A stretch of 64,000 nt of DNA from Poindextera sp036272595 (GTDB lineage Bacteria; Pseudomonadota; Alphaproteobacteria; Caulobacterales; Caulobacteraceae): NCBI GenBank assembly GCA_036272595.1, contig DATAYM010000076.1, positions 62,001 through 126,000 on the forward strand. The letters are read 5' to 3'. This document shows positions 52,383 through 61,217 of the stretch, piece by piece. A program made the position numbers and the translations under genes. The notes under the pieces were generated by a model. That model saw only the letters and a program-made list of their open reading frames with translations. It did not search any database and was not told the DNA's origin. Position 1 is the stretch's first letter. Every line of letters begins with the position of its first letter.

Positions 52383-53831
52383 TTACGGCTTCGACGGCGC
52401 GGCCTTTGGCGACTCGACCTCGGCGGGCGGCTCGCCCGGTTTGGCGGCGTCGGGCGGGGCGACGCCCGGCGGGCCCTTGAGCGGCAGCAGGGCAGCCAGC
52501 TTCGGCTTCGGCGTCGGCAGTTTCGGCGTCGCGGCGACCGAGCCGTACTTCAGCACGTCCAGCGCCCGTTGCAGCTGGAAGTCCTTCTTCGCATCGAAGC
52601 CCGGCGGCGGCGCCTCGGCGGGCACGTGGGCCAGGCGGCGCACCTTGCCTTCGTCGGCGTTGAGCGCGTTGGAGAAGCTGGCCTCGGAGAATTCGAAGGC
52701 GTCGTTGGCCACCTGCTGGGCCTGTTCGTCGGTCTCGGCCACCTCCAGGTCCGGCTCGATGCCGGTCTTCTGGATCGAGCGGCCGGACGGGGTGTAGTAG
52801 CGCGCCGTGGTCAGCTTCAGGGCGCCGTCCTCGCCGTTGTGCAGCGGGATGACCGTCTGCACCGAGCCCTTGCCGAAGCTGGTCAGGCCGACGATGGCGG
52901 CGCGGTGGCGGTCCTGCAGCGCGCCGGACACGATCTCGGCAGCCGAGGCGGTGCCGGAATTGATCAGCACCACCATCGGCGCGCCGTGCAGCATGTCGCC
53001 ATCGGAGCGGGCGTTGTAGCGCTCGATGTCCTTCGGATTGCGGCCGCGCTGGGAGACCACCTCGCCGCCGTCGAGGAACAGGCTGGAGACGCTCACCGCC
53101 TGGTCGAGCAGGCCGCCGGGATTGTTGCGCAGGTCGAGCACCCAGCCCTTGATGTGCGGGTTCTTGGCCTGCAGCGCCTTGATCGCGGCGACCGCCTGGT
53201 CGGTGGTGGTCTCGTCGAAGGCCGAGACGCGCAGGTAGCCGTAGTCGCCTTCCATGTGGCCCTTGGCCGACTTCACGTCGATCACTTCGCGCACCAGGCG
53301 CACGTCGAACGGGTCCTTGCCCTGCCGCACCACGGTCAGGGTGATCGGATCGCCGGCCTTGCCGCGCATCTGCTTGACCGCGTCGTTTAGCGGCAGGCCG
53401 ATCAGGCTCTTGCCGTCGATGGAGGTGATGTAGTCGCCGGCCTGCAGGCCGGCCTTGGCGGCGGGGGTGTCGTCGATCGGCGAAATGATCTTCACCGCGC
53501 CCTCGTCGCTGGTCACTTCCAGGCCCAGGCCGCCGTATTCGCCGCGGGTCTGGTCCTGCATGTCGGTGTAGTCGTCCGGATTGAGGTAGCCGGAATGCGG
53601 GTCGAGCGAGGTCACCATGCCGTCGATCGCCGACTCGATGAGCTTCTTGTTGTCGACCGGGGTCACGTACTGGGAGTCGATGTCGGTCAGGACGTCGCCG
53701 AAAAGCTCAAGCATTTTAAAGGTTTCAGCCCGACCGGCTGGCGCGGTGGCGTGCGCCGGATGGTCGACCAGGGCGACCGTGCCGGCTCCGAGCACGAAAA
53801 ACGAGACGCCGATAAGCAGAGACTTGCGCAT
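52383..53831 (-). CDS. ctpA: Carboxyl-terminal processing protease, S41 family
   Basis: CtpA-like proteases trim periplasmic proteins and often control murein hydrolases. The 482-residue protein has a signal anchor (LLIGVSFFVLGAGTVALV), a PDZ domain at about 95-175 (GYLNPDDYTDMQ, GLGLEVTSDEGAVKIISP), and the catalytic dyad S296 in NSGTASAAE and K321 in SFGKGSVQT. An Ala/Pro/Lys-rich tail follows. The gene directly upstream encodes an EnvC-type hydrolase activator, a plausible substrate or partner. Confidence 0.94.
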   Translation of the reverse strand: MRKSLLIGVSFFVLGAGTVALVDHPAHATAPAGRAETFKMLELFGDVLTDIDSQYVTPVDNKKLIESAIDGMVTSLDPHSGYLNPDDYTDMQDQTRGEYGGLGLEVTSDEGAVKIISPIDDTPAAKAGLQAGDYITSIDGKSLIGLPLNDAVKQMRGKAGDPITLTVVRQGKDPFDVRLVREVIDVKSAKGHMEGDYGYLRVSAFDETTTDQAVAAIKALQAKNPHIKGWVLDLRNNPGGLLDQAVSVSSLFLDGGEVVSQRGRNPKDIERYNARSDGDMLHGAPMVVLINSGTASAAEIVSGALQDRHRAAIVGLTSFGKGSVQTVIPLHNGEDGALKLTTARYYTPSGRSIQKTGIEPDLEVAETDEQAQQVANDAFEFSEASFSNALNADEGKVRRLAHVPAEAPPPGFDAKKDFQLQRALDVLKYGSVAATPKLPTPKPKLAALLPLKGPPGVAPPDAAKPGEPPAEVESPKAAPSKP

Positions 53832-53904
53832 GGCCGAGGCCCTAGGGCTCCATTACGACTTTTCCAAGGTCTCAAATAGACGCCGCCGGGCTCTTTACAA
53901 AGGC

Positions 53905-55086
53905 CTAAGGCGTCGGCCGCAGCGCGCCTTTCAGCCAGGTGGCCGGATCGACCGGCGTGTCCTTCCTGCGCACCTCGAAATAGAGCTGCGTCGGCTGGCC
54001 CGCCGGGGCCATGCGGCCGACCGCCTCGCCGGCCTTGACCAGCCGCCCCGGCGCCGCCTCGATCTGGCCCAGGCCGGCCAGCACCAGATGATAGTCGCCG
54101 CCCAGGCGCAGGATGACCACCGCGCCCCAGCCCTTCACCGGCCCGGCGTATTCGACCAGGCCCTCGGCGGGCGCCATCACCGCGACATCGGGCGCGGTGT
54201 CCCAGGTCCAGCCCTGGCTGCGCGAGCCGGCCGGCTCGGCGGCGCCGAACAGCCGCGTCGGCGTCCCGCCCACCGGCGGGGCGAAGATCTCGGCGCGGCC
54301 GAACGGGCCGGCGTGCTCGGGATTGGGCGGCTCGGAGCCCAGCGGCCTGGCCGGCGCCGCGGCGACGCCCCTGGCCAGGTCGCGCAACGCCTTGGCCCGG
54401 GCGTTCAGGGCGGCGACGTCGTCGGCCGCCTGCCTGGCCCTGGCCTCGGCCTTCCGTTCGAGCAAGGTCTTCTTGTCGATCAGGTTCTGGATCTGGGCGC
54501 GGGCCTGGGCGACGTTGCTTTCGGTGGTGAACAGATCCTCGCTGGCCATGTCGGCGCGCCGGCGGGTCTGGCGCAGGGCGGCGGCCTGCGCCTTCAGGGT
54601 GTCGGCTCGGGCCTGTAGCTGCGGCGTGATGGCGCGGATCAGGATGGCGGCGCGCACGGCGTCCTTCACCTCGTGCGGATCGACGAACAGGGCCGGCGGC
54701 GGCTCGCGGCGGAACAGTTCCAGCGCCGCCAGGAAGCGCGCGGTCTCGGCCCGCTGGGCGCCCAGCTTTTCCTTCAGCTGGTTCTCCTCGGCGTTCAGGG
54801 CCGCCAGCCTGAGGCGCTTGCCGCTGACCGCCTGTTCGCCGCCGGCGACGGCGCGGTCCAGCTCGGCCAGCTGGGCGTTCAGGCCGGCGATCTCGCTCCG
54901 GGCGGCGTCGGCGTCGGCCAGAGCGCCGGCGCGGTCGCGCTCGCGGTCCATGGCCTCGGCCTCGATCGCCAAAGCGCCCTGAGGCGAGGGGGCGCCCTGA
55001 GGCGAGGGCGCGGGCGCGGCGCGGCCGGCGTCCACGCCCGCCAGCACCGTCAGCCCAAGGATGAGACCGCCGATTCGCCCGATCAT
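53905..55086 (-). CDS. EnvC-type murein hydrolase activator with degenerate LytM domain
   Basis: The 393-residue protein has a signal peptide (LILGLTVLAGVDAG), long coiled coils (about 35-120 and 170-250; for example AEIAGLNAQLAELDRAV) and a C-terminal M23/LytM domain. In that domain the metal-binding HLHFEV is replaced by QLYFEVRR and the first histidine motif is also changed, so it should activate amidases rather than cut peptidoglycan itself. It lies between rlmH and ctpA, as in related genomes (LdpF/EnvC-like). Confidence 0.85.
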   Translation of the reverse strand: MIGRIGGLILGLTVLAGVDAGRAAPAPSPQGAPSPQGALAIEAEAMDRERDRAGALADADAARSEIAGLNAQLAELDRAVAGGEQAVSGKRLRLAALNAEENQLKEKLGAQRAETARFLAALELFRREPPPALFVDPHEVKDAVRAAILIRAITPQLQARADTLKAQAAALRQTRRRADMASEDLFTTESNVAQARAQIQNLIDKKTLLERKAEARARQAADDVAALNARAKALRDLARGVAAAPARPLGSEPPNPEHAGPFGRAEIFAPPVGGTPTRLFGAAEPAGSRSQGWTWDTAPDVAVMAPAEGLVEYAGPVKGWGAVVILRLGGDYHLVLAGLGQIEAAPGRLVKAGEAVGRMAPAGQPTQLYFEVRRKDTPVDPATWLKGALRPTP

Positions 55087-55126
55087 GGGCGCAAGGCTAA
55101 GCCATATTGCGCCGAGATTGCGGCCG

Positions 55127-55591
55127 TCACTCGCGATGGTAAGGCTGGCCGGCGAGGATGGTCGCGGCCCGATAGACCTGTTCGGCCAGCATCAGCCGGG
55201 CCAGGGCGTGCGGCCAGGTCTGCGGCCCGAACGCCAGCCGCTCGCGGGCGGTGCGGATGACGCTGGAATCCAGCCCGTCGGCGCCGCCGATGACGAAGAC
55301 GGTGTGGCGATTGCCCTGGTCGCGCAGCTGGGCCAGCCGATTGGCCAGCTCGCGCGAGGTCAGTCCCTTGCCGTGCTCGTCGCAGGCGATGACGTGGGCG
55401 TCGGCGAAATGGGGGGCCAGGACCTCGGCCTCGGCCTGCTTGCCGGGCTTGCGCGCCTCGACCTCGACGATCTCCACCGGTCCGAGACCGAGGGCGCGGC
55501 CGACACCGGTGGCGCGCTCCGCATAGGCGGCGGCCAGGGCCTGTTCGGCGGTGCGGCCGAGTTTCCCGACCGCCAGGAGCGTGATCTTCAA
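55127..55591 (-). CDS. rlmH: 23S rRNA (pseudouridine1915-N3)-methyltransferase
   Basis: RlmH methylates pseudouridine 1915 of 23S rRNA on assembled ribosomes. The 154-residue SPOUT protein has the N-terminal MKITLLAVGKLG, CDEHGKGLTSRELANRL, the SAM-binding knot loop VFVIGGADGLD, and the C-terminal TWPHALARLMLAEQVYRA. It is 4 bp downstream of rsfS, its usual partner, so both likely share a transcript. Confidence 0.96.
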   Translation of the reverse strand: MKITLLAVGKLGRTAEQALAAAYAERATGVGRALGLGPVEIVEVEARKPGKQAEAEVLAPHFADAHVIACDEHGKGLTSRELANRLAQLRDQGNRHTVFVIGGADGLDSSVIRTARERLAFGPQTWPHALARLMLAEQVYRAATILAGQPYHRE

Positions 55592-55595
55592 CCGC

Positions 55596-56048
55596 TCAGT
55601 TGGCGGCGGCCCGCTTGGGCGGCTCGACCGACCAGATCTTTTCGAGGTTGTAGAAGGCGCGGACCTCGGGCCGGAACAGATGGACGATGACGTCGCCGGC
55701 GTCGATCAGCACCCAGTCGCAGTGGGGCAGGCCCTCGACGCGCGCCTTGCCGTGGCCGGCGTCCTTCAACGCCCGCAACAGGTGGTCGGCGATGGCGCCG
55801 ACATGGCGGTGCGAGCGGCCGGAGGCGACGATCATGGCGTCGGCCACCGAGCTCTTGTCCTTGAGATCGATCAGGATGACGTCCTGGGCCTGGTCGTCTT
55901 CGAGCCGGGCCAGGATCAGGTCGCTCAAAATGCCCTGCAGAACGGGACTTAACGGGTCGTCCAGGGAAGGCGCGGCCGACGGGGCCGGGTCTTCGGATGC
56001 GCTAGGCGCGGTCGCGCGATTCAGCGGCGTGAGCTCCTCTTCAGCCAC
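55596..56048 (-). CDS. rsfS: Ribosomal silencing factor RsfS
   Basis: RsfS binds ribosomal protein L14 and blocks subunit joining during starvation. The 150-residue protein has an Ala/Pro/Ser-rich lead (about 1-35) and then the family domain: LEDDQAQDVILIDLKDKSSVADAMIVASGRSHRH, HCDWVLIDAGDVIVHLFRPEVRAFYNLEKIW. It sits before rlmH. In related genomes nadD and proA adjoin it, but here an M24 protein gene and a cyclotransferase gene intervene. Confidence 0.96.
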   Translation of the reverse strand: MAEEELTPLNRATAPSASEDPAPSAAPSLDDPLSPVLQGILSDLILARLEDDQAQDVILIDLKDKSSVADAMIVASGRSHRHVGAIADHLLRALKDAGHGKARVEGLPHCDWVLIDAGDVIVHLFRPEVRAFYNLEKIWSVEPPKRAAAN

Positions 56049-56102
56049 ATAGCAGCGTTCACCCTATCACGGCCGGGCGCTTCGGTCAGGTGGAAATCGG
56101 GA

Positions 56103-56774
56103 TCAGGCTTCGCCGGTCAGCATCAAGTCTTCGTAAAAGGCCCCGAAGGGCAGGGTCGGGTGGCGGATCTGGATCTCCAGCACCCAGAGGCCGGAGGTGG
56201 GCGAATAGGGCGCGGCGGCCAACGGACCCTTGTGGATGGCCGAGTGCGGGAAGTCGGACAGCCGGTGGCCGGCCATGTCCAGGTTGAGCAGCCAGCCCAT
56301 CCTCTCCGCCTCTTCCGTCGCATGCTGGTAGAGCGCCGCGCCGCTGAGATGCTCGGCGCGCCAGCGGTCCTGGACGCGGTCGAACAGGGTCCGCACGTCG
56401 CGGGCCGCGGCGTGCATCACCGGGTCGTCGCCGACCACGAAGGTGTCGCCGCCGTCCCCCTCCCACTTCCGCCAGACCGGGCCGATGTCGATGAAGAAGA
56501 TGTCGTTCTCGCCGAGGATGGTCTCCACCGACGGCTTGCCGAAGGTCTTCAGGGTGTTCTCGCCGAACCGCACATAGATCCCGTGCCAGCCGCGCTGCAG
56601 GTCGGCCGCGGCCAGCACCGCTTGCGCCAGTTCGACCGCGGCCGCCTCGGTCATGCCCGGCGCGATCCCCTCGGCGATGGCGTGGATGGCGGCGCGGGTG
56701 CGGGCGCGGGCCTCCAGCAGCATGGCGGCGTCATAATGCTCGCCGACCGCTTCCTCGGCGCGCTGGTCCGTCAT
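56103..56774 (-). CDS. M24 family metallopeptidase-fold protein
   Basis: The 223-residue protein is a pita-bread-fold enzyme (aminopeptidase P/methionyl aminopeptidase superfamily). Likely metal ligands are the aspartates in FFIDIGPVWRKWEGDGGD, the histidine in DMAGHRLSDFPHS, the glutamate in VLEIQIRH and the one in FYEDLML. It lacks the creatinase N-domain. The substrate is unknown. It is convergent neither with rsfS nor with the cyclotransferase gene: it is codirectional with rsfS (54-bp gap) and divergent from the latter. Confidence 0.82.
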   Translation of the reverse strand: MTDQRAEEAVGEHYDAAMLLEARARTRAAIHAIAEGIAPGMTEAAAVELAQAVLAAADLQRGWHGIYVRFGENTLKTFGKPSVETILGENDIFFIDIGPVWRKWEGDGGDTFVVGDDPVMHAAARDVRTLFDRVQDRWRAEHLSGAALYQHATEEAERMGWLLNLDMAGHRLSDFPHSAIHKGPLAAAPYSPTSGLWVLEIQIRHPTLPFGAFYEDLMLTGEA

Positions 56775-56862
56775 GGCCTTAGGTCTCCCGTTCAGCGCCT
56801 TGATAAGGCTGTACGCCTCGGGGCGACCGACAGGTAGTCTTGCCCGCGAACGGGGGGTGGCG

Positions 56863-57213
56863 ATGGACGAGACGCGCGACGTGCAGCTGTTTTCCTACGG
56901 CACCCTGCGCCAGGCGGGGGTGCAGCTGGCCTCGTTCGGCCGCCTGTTGGAGGGCCGTGAGGACGCGCTGCCCGGCTACCGCTGTTCGATGGTCGAGATC
57001 ACCGACCCCGAGGTGCTGGCGACCAGCGAGGCGCGCTTCCACCCGATCGCCGAGCCCACCGGCGACCCGGCCGACGAGACGCCGGGCATGGTCTTCCAGA
57101 TCACCGCGGCCGAACTGGCCGCCGCCGACGCCTATGAGGTGTCCGACTATCGGCGCGTTCGGGTGACGCTGAAGTCGGGCGTGGATGCGTGGGTCTACGT
57201 GCGAGCAGGATAA
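56863..57213 (+). CDS. Gamma-glutamylcyclotransferase-like (AIG2) protein
   Basis: The 116-residue protein opens with VQLFSYGTLRQAGVQL, the YGTLR phosphate-type loop of the GGCT/AIG2 fold, and contains LPGYRCSMVEI, GMVFQITAAELAAADAYE and a VSDYRRVRV strand. These proteins release 5-oxoproline from gamma-glutamyl peptides or related amines. The ATG at 56863 follows a GGGGGGTGG run; upstream in-frame codons look unrelated. It is one of the few forward genes in this otherwise leftward cluster. Confidence 0.85.
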   Translation: MDETRDVQLFSYGTLRQAGVQLASFGRLLEGREDALPGYRCSMVEITDPEVLATSEARFHPIAEPTGDPADETPGMVFQITAAELAAADAYEVSDYRRVRVTLKSGVDAWVYVRAG

Positions 57214-57218
57214 GCCCA

Positions 57219-57878
57219 CTAATGGGGCTCGCCGCGCGCCCGCGCCCGGATCGCGGTCGACGATTCGAAATTCAGCGGCGCCGGCAGGTAGATCCAGGCG
57301 GGCGGGCGCATGGCGGCCAGGCGCGGGGCGGCGCTGACCGGCCGGCGGGCGAAGGCGAAGCGGCGGGCGGCCGGGGCGAGGCGCCCTTGCAGGCCCCAGC
57401 CCGGCCGCGCCACCACGCAGACCGGAACCAGCCGCATGATCTGATCCCAGCCGCGCCAGCGGTGGAAGCTGGCCAGGTTGTCCGCTCCCATCAGCCAGAC
57501 GAAGCGCACGGAGGGATAGCGGGCGCGCAGGATGCGGATCAGGTCGATGGTGTAGCGCGAGCCCAGCCGGGCCTCGAGGTCGGAGACGATCATGCCCGGC
57601 CCGGTCGCGAAGGCGCGGGCGCTCTCCATCCTGGCCGCCAGGCTGGCCGTGCCCTTGGCGCTCTTCAGCGGGTTCTGCGGCGAGACCAGCCAGATCACCT
57701 TGTCCAGACCGAGCCGCCCCAGCGCCGTGCGCGCAATGTGCGCGTGGCCCTCATGGGCCGGATTGAACGATCCGCCGAGGAGGCCGACGCGCATGCCGGG
57801 CCGGAGGTCGAAACCCGGCCGAAGCGCGCGTCGTCCCCCGGCTTCACGCGCGCGTCTGGCCGGCCCCGTGGACCACAT
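57219..57878 (-). CDS. nadD: Nicotinate-nucleotide adenylyltransferase
   Basis: NadD adenylates nicotinate mononucleotide in NAD synthesis. The protein has VGLLGGSFNPAHEGHAHIA with the nucleotidyltransferase HxGH-type motif, WLVSPQNPLK, FVWLMGADNL and the C-terminal SSTAIRARA (ISSTxIR-like). The ATG at 57878 gives 219 residues and overlaps proA by 35 bp; I keep it because the in-frame GFDLRPGM lead looks family-like. The ATG at 57794 (191 residues) is the alternative. Neither has a clear ribosome binding site. Confidence 0.93.
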   Translation of the reverse strand: MWSTGPARRAREAGGRRALRPGFDLRPGMRVGLLGGSFNPAHEGHAHIARTALGRLGLDKVIWLVSPQNPLKSAKGTASLAARMESARAFATGPGMIVSDLEARLGSRYTIDLIRILRARYPSVRFVWLMGADNLASFHRWRGWDQIMRLVPVCVVARPGWGLQGRLAPAARRFAFARRPVSAAPRLAAMRPPAWIYLPAPLNFESSTAIRARARGEPH

Positions 57879-59118
57879 ATTTGAAGATCGTCAGCTGTTC
57901 GGCGCCCACCGGGCCCCTGGCGTGCAGCTTGTCGGTGGCGACGCCGATCTCGGCGCCGAAGCCGAACTCGCCGCCGTCGGAAAACTGCGGCGAGGCGTTG
58001 ACCACCACCACGGCTGAATCGACGCCGGCGGTGAAGGCGTCCTCGACCGTTTTGTCCTCGGCGACGATGGCGTCGGTGTGGCCGGAGCCGTAGGCGCGGA
58101 TATGGTCGATGGCGCCGTCGACCCCGTCGACCACCGCGACCGAGAGGATCGGCGCGAGGTATTCGGTGGTCCAGTCGTCCTCGCTGGCCGGGGCCATCCG
58201 GGTGACGATGGCGCGGGCGGCGTCGTCGCCGCGCAGCTCGCAGCCGGCGGCGATCAGGTCGGCGGCGATCGGCGGCAGGATGCGCGCCGCGGCGGCGCGG
58301 TCGACCAGCAGGGTCTCGGTGGTCTGGCAGACCGTCACCCGGCGCATCTTGCCGTTCAGCACGATGGCGCGAGCCTTCGCCATGTCCGCCGAGGCGTCGA
58401 CATAGATGTGGCAGAGGCCTTCCAGGTGGCCGAGCACGGGGGCCTTGGCCTCGGCCTGGACCCGGGCGACCAGGCCCTTGCCGCCACGCGGGATGATCAG
58501 ATTGATGCTGCGGTCGAGGCCGCCAAGGATCAGGCCGACGGCGGCGCGGTCGGCCACCGGCACGATCTGCACGCAGGCGCCCGGCAATCCCGCCTCGACC
58601 AGTCCCTGTTCCAGCGCGCCATGGATGGCCAGGGCCGAGCGCAGGCATTCGGAGCCCGAGCGCAGGATCACCGCATTACCCGAGCGCACGCAGAGGGCCG
58701 CGGCGTCGGCGGTGACGTTGGGCCGGCTCTCATAGATCATGGCGATGACCCCGATGGGGGTGCGCACCCTGGCGATCTGAAGCCCGTTCGGCCGCGTCCA
58801 CTCGGCGATCACCGCCCCGACCGGATCGGGGATGGCGGCGACCTCGTCCAGGCCCCTGGCGATGGCCTCGATCCGGGCGGGATCGAGGGTCAGCCGATCC
58901 TGCATGGCGGCGGTCAGGCCGGCGGCGCGGCCGGCGGCCTGGTCCTCGGCGTTGGCGGCCAGGATCTCGGCCGATCGCGCCCGCAGCGCCCGCGCCATGC
59001 CGGCGATGGCCGCCGTGCGCGTCTCGGCGCTGGCCAGCCGCAGCGCCTCGGCGCCCAGCCTGGCGTTGCGTCCCATCGCCCTCATCAAGGCGTCCAGATT
59101 GAGGCCCGCGTCGTCCAT
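57844..59118 (-). CDS. proA: Gamma-glutamyl phosphate reductase
   Basis: ProA reduces gamma-glutamyl phosphate to glutamate semialdehyde for proline synthesis. The 424-residue aldehyde-dehydrogenase-fold protein has IGVIAMIYESRPNVTADAAALC, LIIPRGGKGLV, the catalytic cysteine in RRVTVCQTTETLLV and ASPQFSDGGEFGFGAEIG. The ATG at 59118 is taken because the family N-terminus begins there. Its partner proB is 2.1 kb upstream, separated by a forward protease-like gene and a small membrane-protein gene. Confidence 0.96.
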   Translation of the reverse strand: MDDAGLNLDALMRAMGRNARLGAEALRLASAETRTAAIAGMARALRARSAEILAANAEDQAAGRAAGLTAAMQDRLTLDPARIEAIARGLDEVAAIPDPVGAVIAEWTRPNGLQIARVRTPIGVIAMIYESRPNVTADAAALCVRSGNAVILRSGSECLRSALAIHGALEQGLVEAGLPGACVQIVPVADRAAVGLILGGLDRSINLIIPRGGKGLVARVQAEAKAPVLGHLEGLCHIYVDASADMAKARAIVLNGKMRRVTVCQTTETLLVDRAAAARILPPIAADLIAAGCELRGDDAARAIVTRMAPASEDDWTTEYLAPILSVAVVDGVDGAIDHIRAYGSGHTDAIVAEDKTVEDAFTAGVDSAVVVVNASPQFSDGGEFGFGAEIGVATDKLHARGPVGAEQLTIFKYVVHGAGQTRA

Positions 59119-59220
59119 GGCTGGGGTTTCGCGGCAATGGGCGGATTTTGCAAGCCTGTCGACGCCGCAACACAAGCTCGGCCGCTTTCGCTCAGGCCGG
59201 TTCTTTTGTACCTATGCAAC

Positions 59221-61029
59221 ATGAGGCTGCATCCGATCCTGGGTTGGCTCCTGGCGCCGATCGTCGCGCTGACGGGGTTTTCGGCGGACGCCGCCTGCAC
59301 GCTCGCCAAGCTTCCGGACCTTCCCGTGACCATGCGGGGTCCGCGCGCCATGATCACGGCCAAGGTCAACGGCGCGGACGGCCTGTTCGTGGTGGACAGC
59401 GGCGCCTTCTTCAGTTCGATCAGCCCGGCGAGCGTCGGCAAATACAAGCTGAGCCGCGGGCAGGCGCCGTTCGGGATGTATCTTTCCGGCGTCGGGCATG
59501 GCGCGGCGGACTTCTCCGTCTCGAGGGCCGAAACGTTCGATTTCGACAGCATGCCCATGCACAATGTCGACTTCATCGTGCTCGACAGAGGGCGAGGCGC
59601 CAGCGATGACGGATCGATCGGGCAGAATATTCTAGGCGGCCCGGACGTGGAGTACGACCTTGCGAACGGGGCGATCCGGCTGTTCAAGCCGACCGGTTGC
59701 CGCGACGCCTCCCTGGCCTATTGGACCACGTCCGACAGCTATTCGGTGGCCGATCTGCAATATCAACAGCCGCTGTTTCCGCCGACGGCCGAGGCCACGA
59801 TCAACGGAACAAGGATTCGCGTCACCTTCGATACGGGCTCGCCCCGCTCGATGCTGTCGCTCTCGGCCGCCGCCAGGGCTGGGGTGAAGCCCACCGATCC
59901 CGGGGTCGAACCCGCAGGTTACAGCAGCGGCATCGCCCTGCGCAGCCAGTTCAGGCTTTGGCGCGGCCGTTTCGCCAGCTTCAAGCTGGGCGGCGAGGAG
60001 ATCAAGAACTCGCCGCTGCTGTTCGGCGATCTGGATCTGATGAACGCCGACATGCTGATCGGCGCGGACTTCTTCCTGTCGCATCGCATTCTCGTGTCGA
60101 ACAGCCAGCACAAGATCTATTTCACCTACAACGGCGGACCGGTGTTCAACCTCGACAGCGCGCCGCTGGAGCCCGTCGCGGCGGCGGCCGCCGCCCCGAC
60201 GTCGGCGGCTGGCGCGCCGCCGGCCGCCGCTGGGCCGGCCGAAGCCGCTGCGGATGCACCGCAGGATGCGCCCGGCTACGCCCGCCGCGGCGCCGCGCGC
60301 ACCTCGCGCCGGGAGTATCCGGAGGCGATCGCCGACTTCACCAAGGCCATCGCGCTCGCCCCCGCCGATCCGGACTATCCCTATCACCGCGGACTTGCGG
60401 AGCTCGGCAATCATCAGCCTTTCCTCGCCATGGCGGACTTCGAGGCGGCGCTGAAGCTGAAGCCCGATGACGTGCGCATCCTGGTCACGCGCGCCGAGGT
60501 CTATTGGGGCGCCCGTCAGCCCGACCAGGCCGCGGCCGATCTGGCCGCCGCCGACCGGGCGGCGGAAAAGGACCCGGACAAGCGGCTGGCGATCGCCGCC
60601 GCTTATGCCAGCATGCACCGGTACAAGGAGGTGATCCCCGAGCTGGACCAGTGGATCGCCGCCCACCCCATCGACGAGCATCGGTCCGAAGCCTTCAATG
60701 CGCGGTGCTGGGCCCGCGCCCAGCTGGGGATCGAGCTGGACAAGGCCCTGGCCGACTGCAACGAAGCGCTCAGGCTCGACCCGGGCGATCCGATGACGCT
60801 CGACAGCCGCGGCCTGGTCTTCGTGCGCACCGGCCAGTCCGACAAGGCGATCGCCGACTACAACGCGGCGCTGCGCCTGCGTCCGAACCTGCCCTGGTCG
60901 CTCTATGGCCGCGGCCTCGCCGAGCTGCGCAAGGGCATGGCCGCCGAGGGCCATGCCGACATCCAGGCGGCCACCGCCCTCGACCCCCGCCTGCCGGACG
61001 AGGCCAAGCCCGCCGGGCTGACGCCCTAG
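59221..61029 (+). CDS. Exported retropepsin-like aspartic protease with TPR repeats
   Basis: The 602-residue protein has a signal peptide (LHPILGWLLAPIVALTGFSADA) and two aspartyl-protease lobes. The active motifs are VVDSGAFFSS (around 60) and VTFDTGSPRS (around 200), each followed by a hydrophobic-Gly segment such as IGQNILGG and LIGADFFL. An Ala/Pro linker leads into about five TPR units (for example YPEAIADFTKAIALAPADPDYPYHRGLA). It is probably a periplasmic protease or peptide-binding scaffold. It is inserted, in opposite orientation, between proB and proA. Confidence 0.85.
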   Translation: MRLHPILGWLLAPIVALTGFSADAACTLAKLPDLPVTMRGPRAMITAKVNGADGLFVVDSGAFFSSISPASVGKYKLSRGQAPFGMYLSGVGHGAADFSVSRAETFDFDSMPMHNVDFIVLDRGRGASDDGSIGQNILGGPDVEYDLANGAIRLFKPTGCRDASLAYWTTSDSYSVADLQYQQPLFPPTAEATINGTRIRVTFDTGSPRSMLSLSAAARAGVKPTDPGVEPAGYSSGIALRSQFRLWRGRFASFKLGGEEIKNSPLLFGDLDLMNADMLIGADFFLSHRILVSNSQHKIYFTYNGGPVFNLDSAPLEPVAAAAAAPTSAAGAPPAAAGPAEAAADAPQDAPGYARRGAARTSRREYPEAIADFTKAIALAPADPDYPYHRGLAELGNHQPFLAMADFEAALKLKPDDVRILVTRAEVYWGARQPDQAAADLAAADRAAEKDPDKRLAIAAAYASMHRYKEVIPELDQWIAAHPIDEHRSEAFNARCWARAQLGIELDKALADCNEALRLDPGDPMTLDSRGLVFVRTGQSDKAIADYNAALRLRPNLPWSLYGRGLAELRKGMAAEGHADIQAATALDPRLPDEAKPAGLTP

Positions 61030-61178
61030 CGCCGCGCCGCGACCACGAAGGCCACGACGGCCAGGTTGACGGCGAGCAGTGCGACACAGAGGCCCAGCGT
61101 CACCAGCCACCCCTCCCAGGTGATCGGCGTCCAGCCGTAGCCGAGCGTGCGGCTGCGAAACCACGGACCCTTGCTCAT
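61026..61178 (-). CDS. Small single-span membrane protein
   Basis: The 50-residue frame from the ATG at 61178 reads SKGPWFRSRTLGYGWTPITWEGW followed by one membrane helix (LVTLGLCVALLAVNLAVVAFVV) and ARR. The Trp-rich lead and helix look like a genuine short membrane protein. It overlaps the tail of the retropepsin gene by 4 bp and lies just downstream of proB. Function unknown; in-frame starts at 61214 are possible but less likely. Confidence 0.6.
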   Translation of the reverse strand: MSKGPWFRSRTLGYGWTPITWEGWLVTLGLCVALLAVNLAVVAFVVAARR

Positions 61179-61217
61179 GAAAGCGATTTCACGAGCGATC
61201 GGGCCTTTTGGCAAGGG

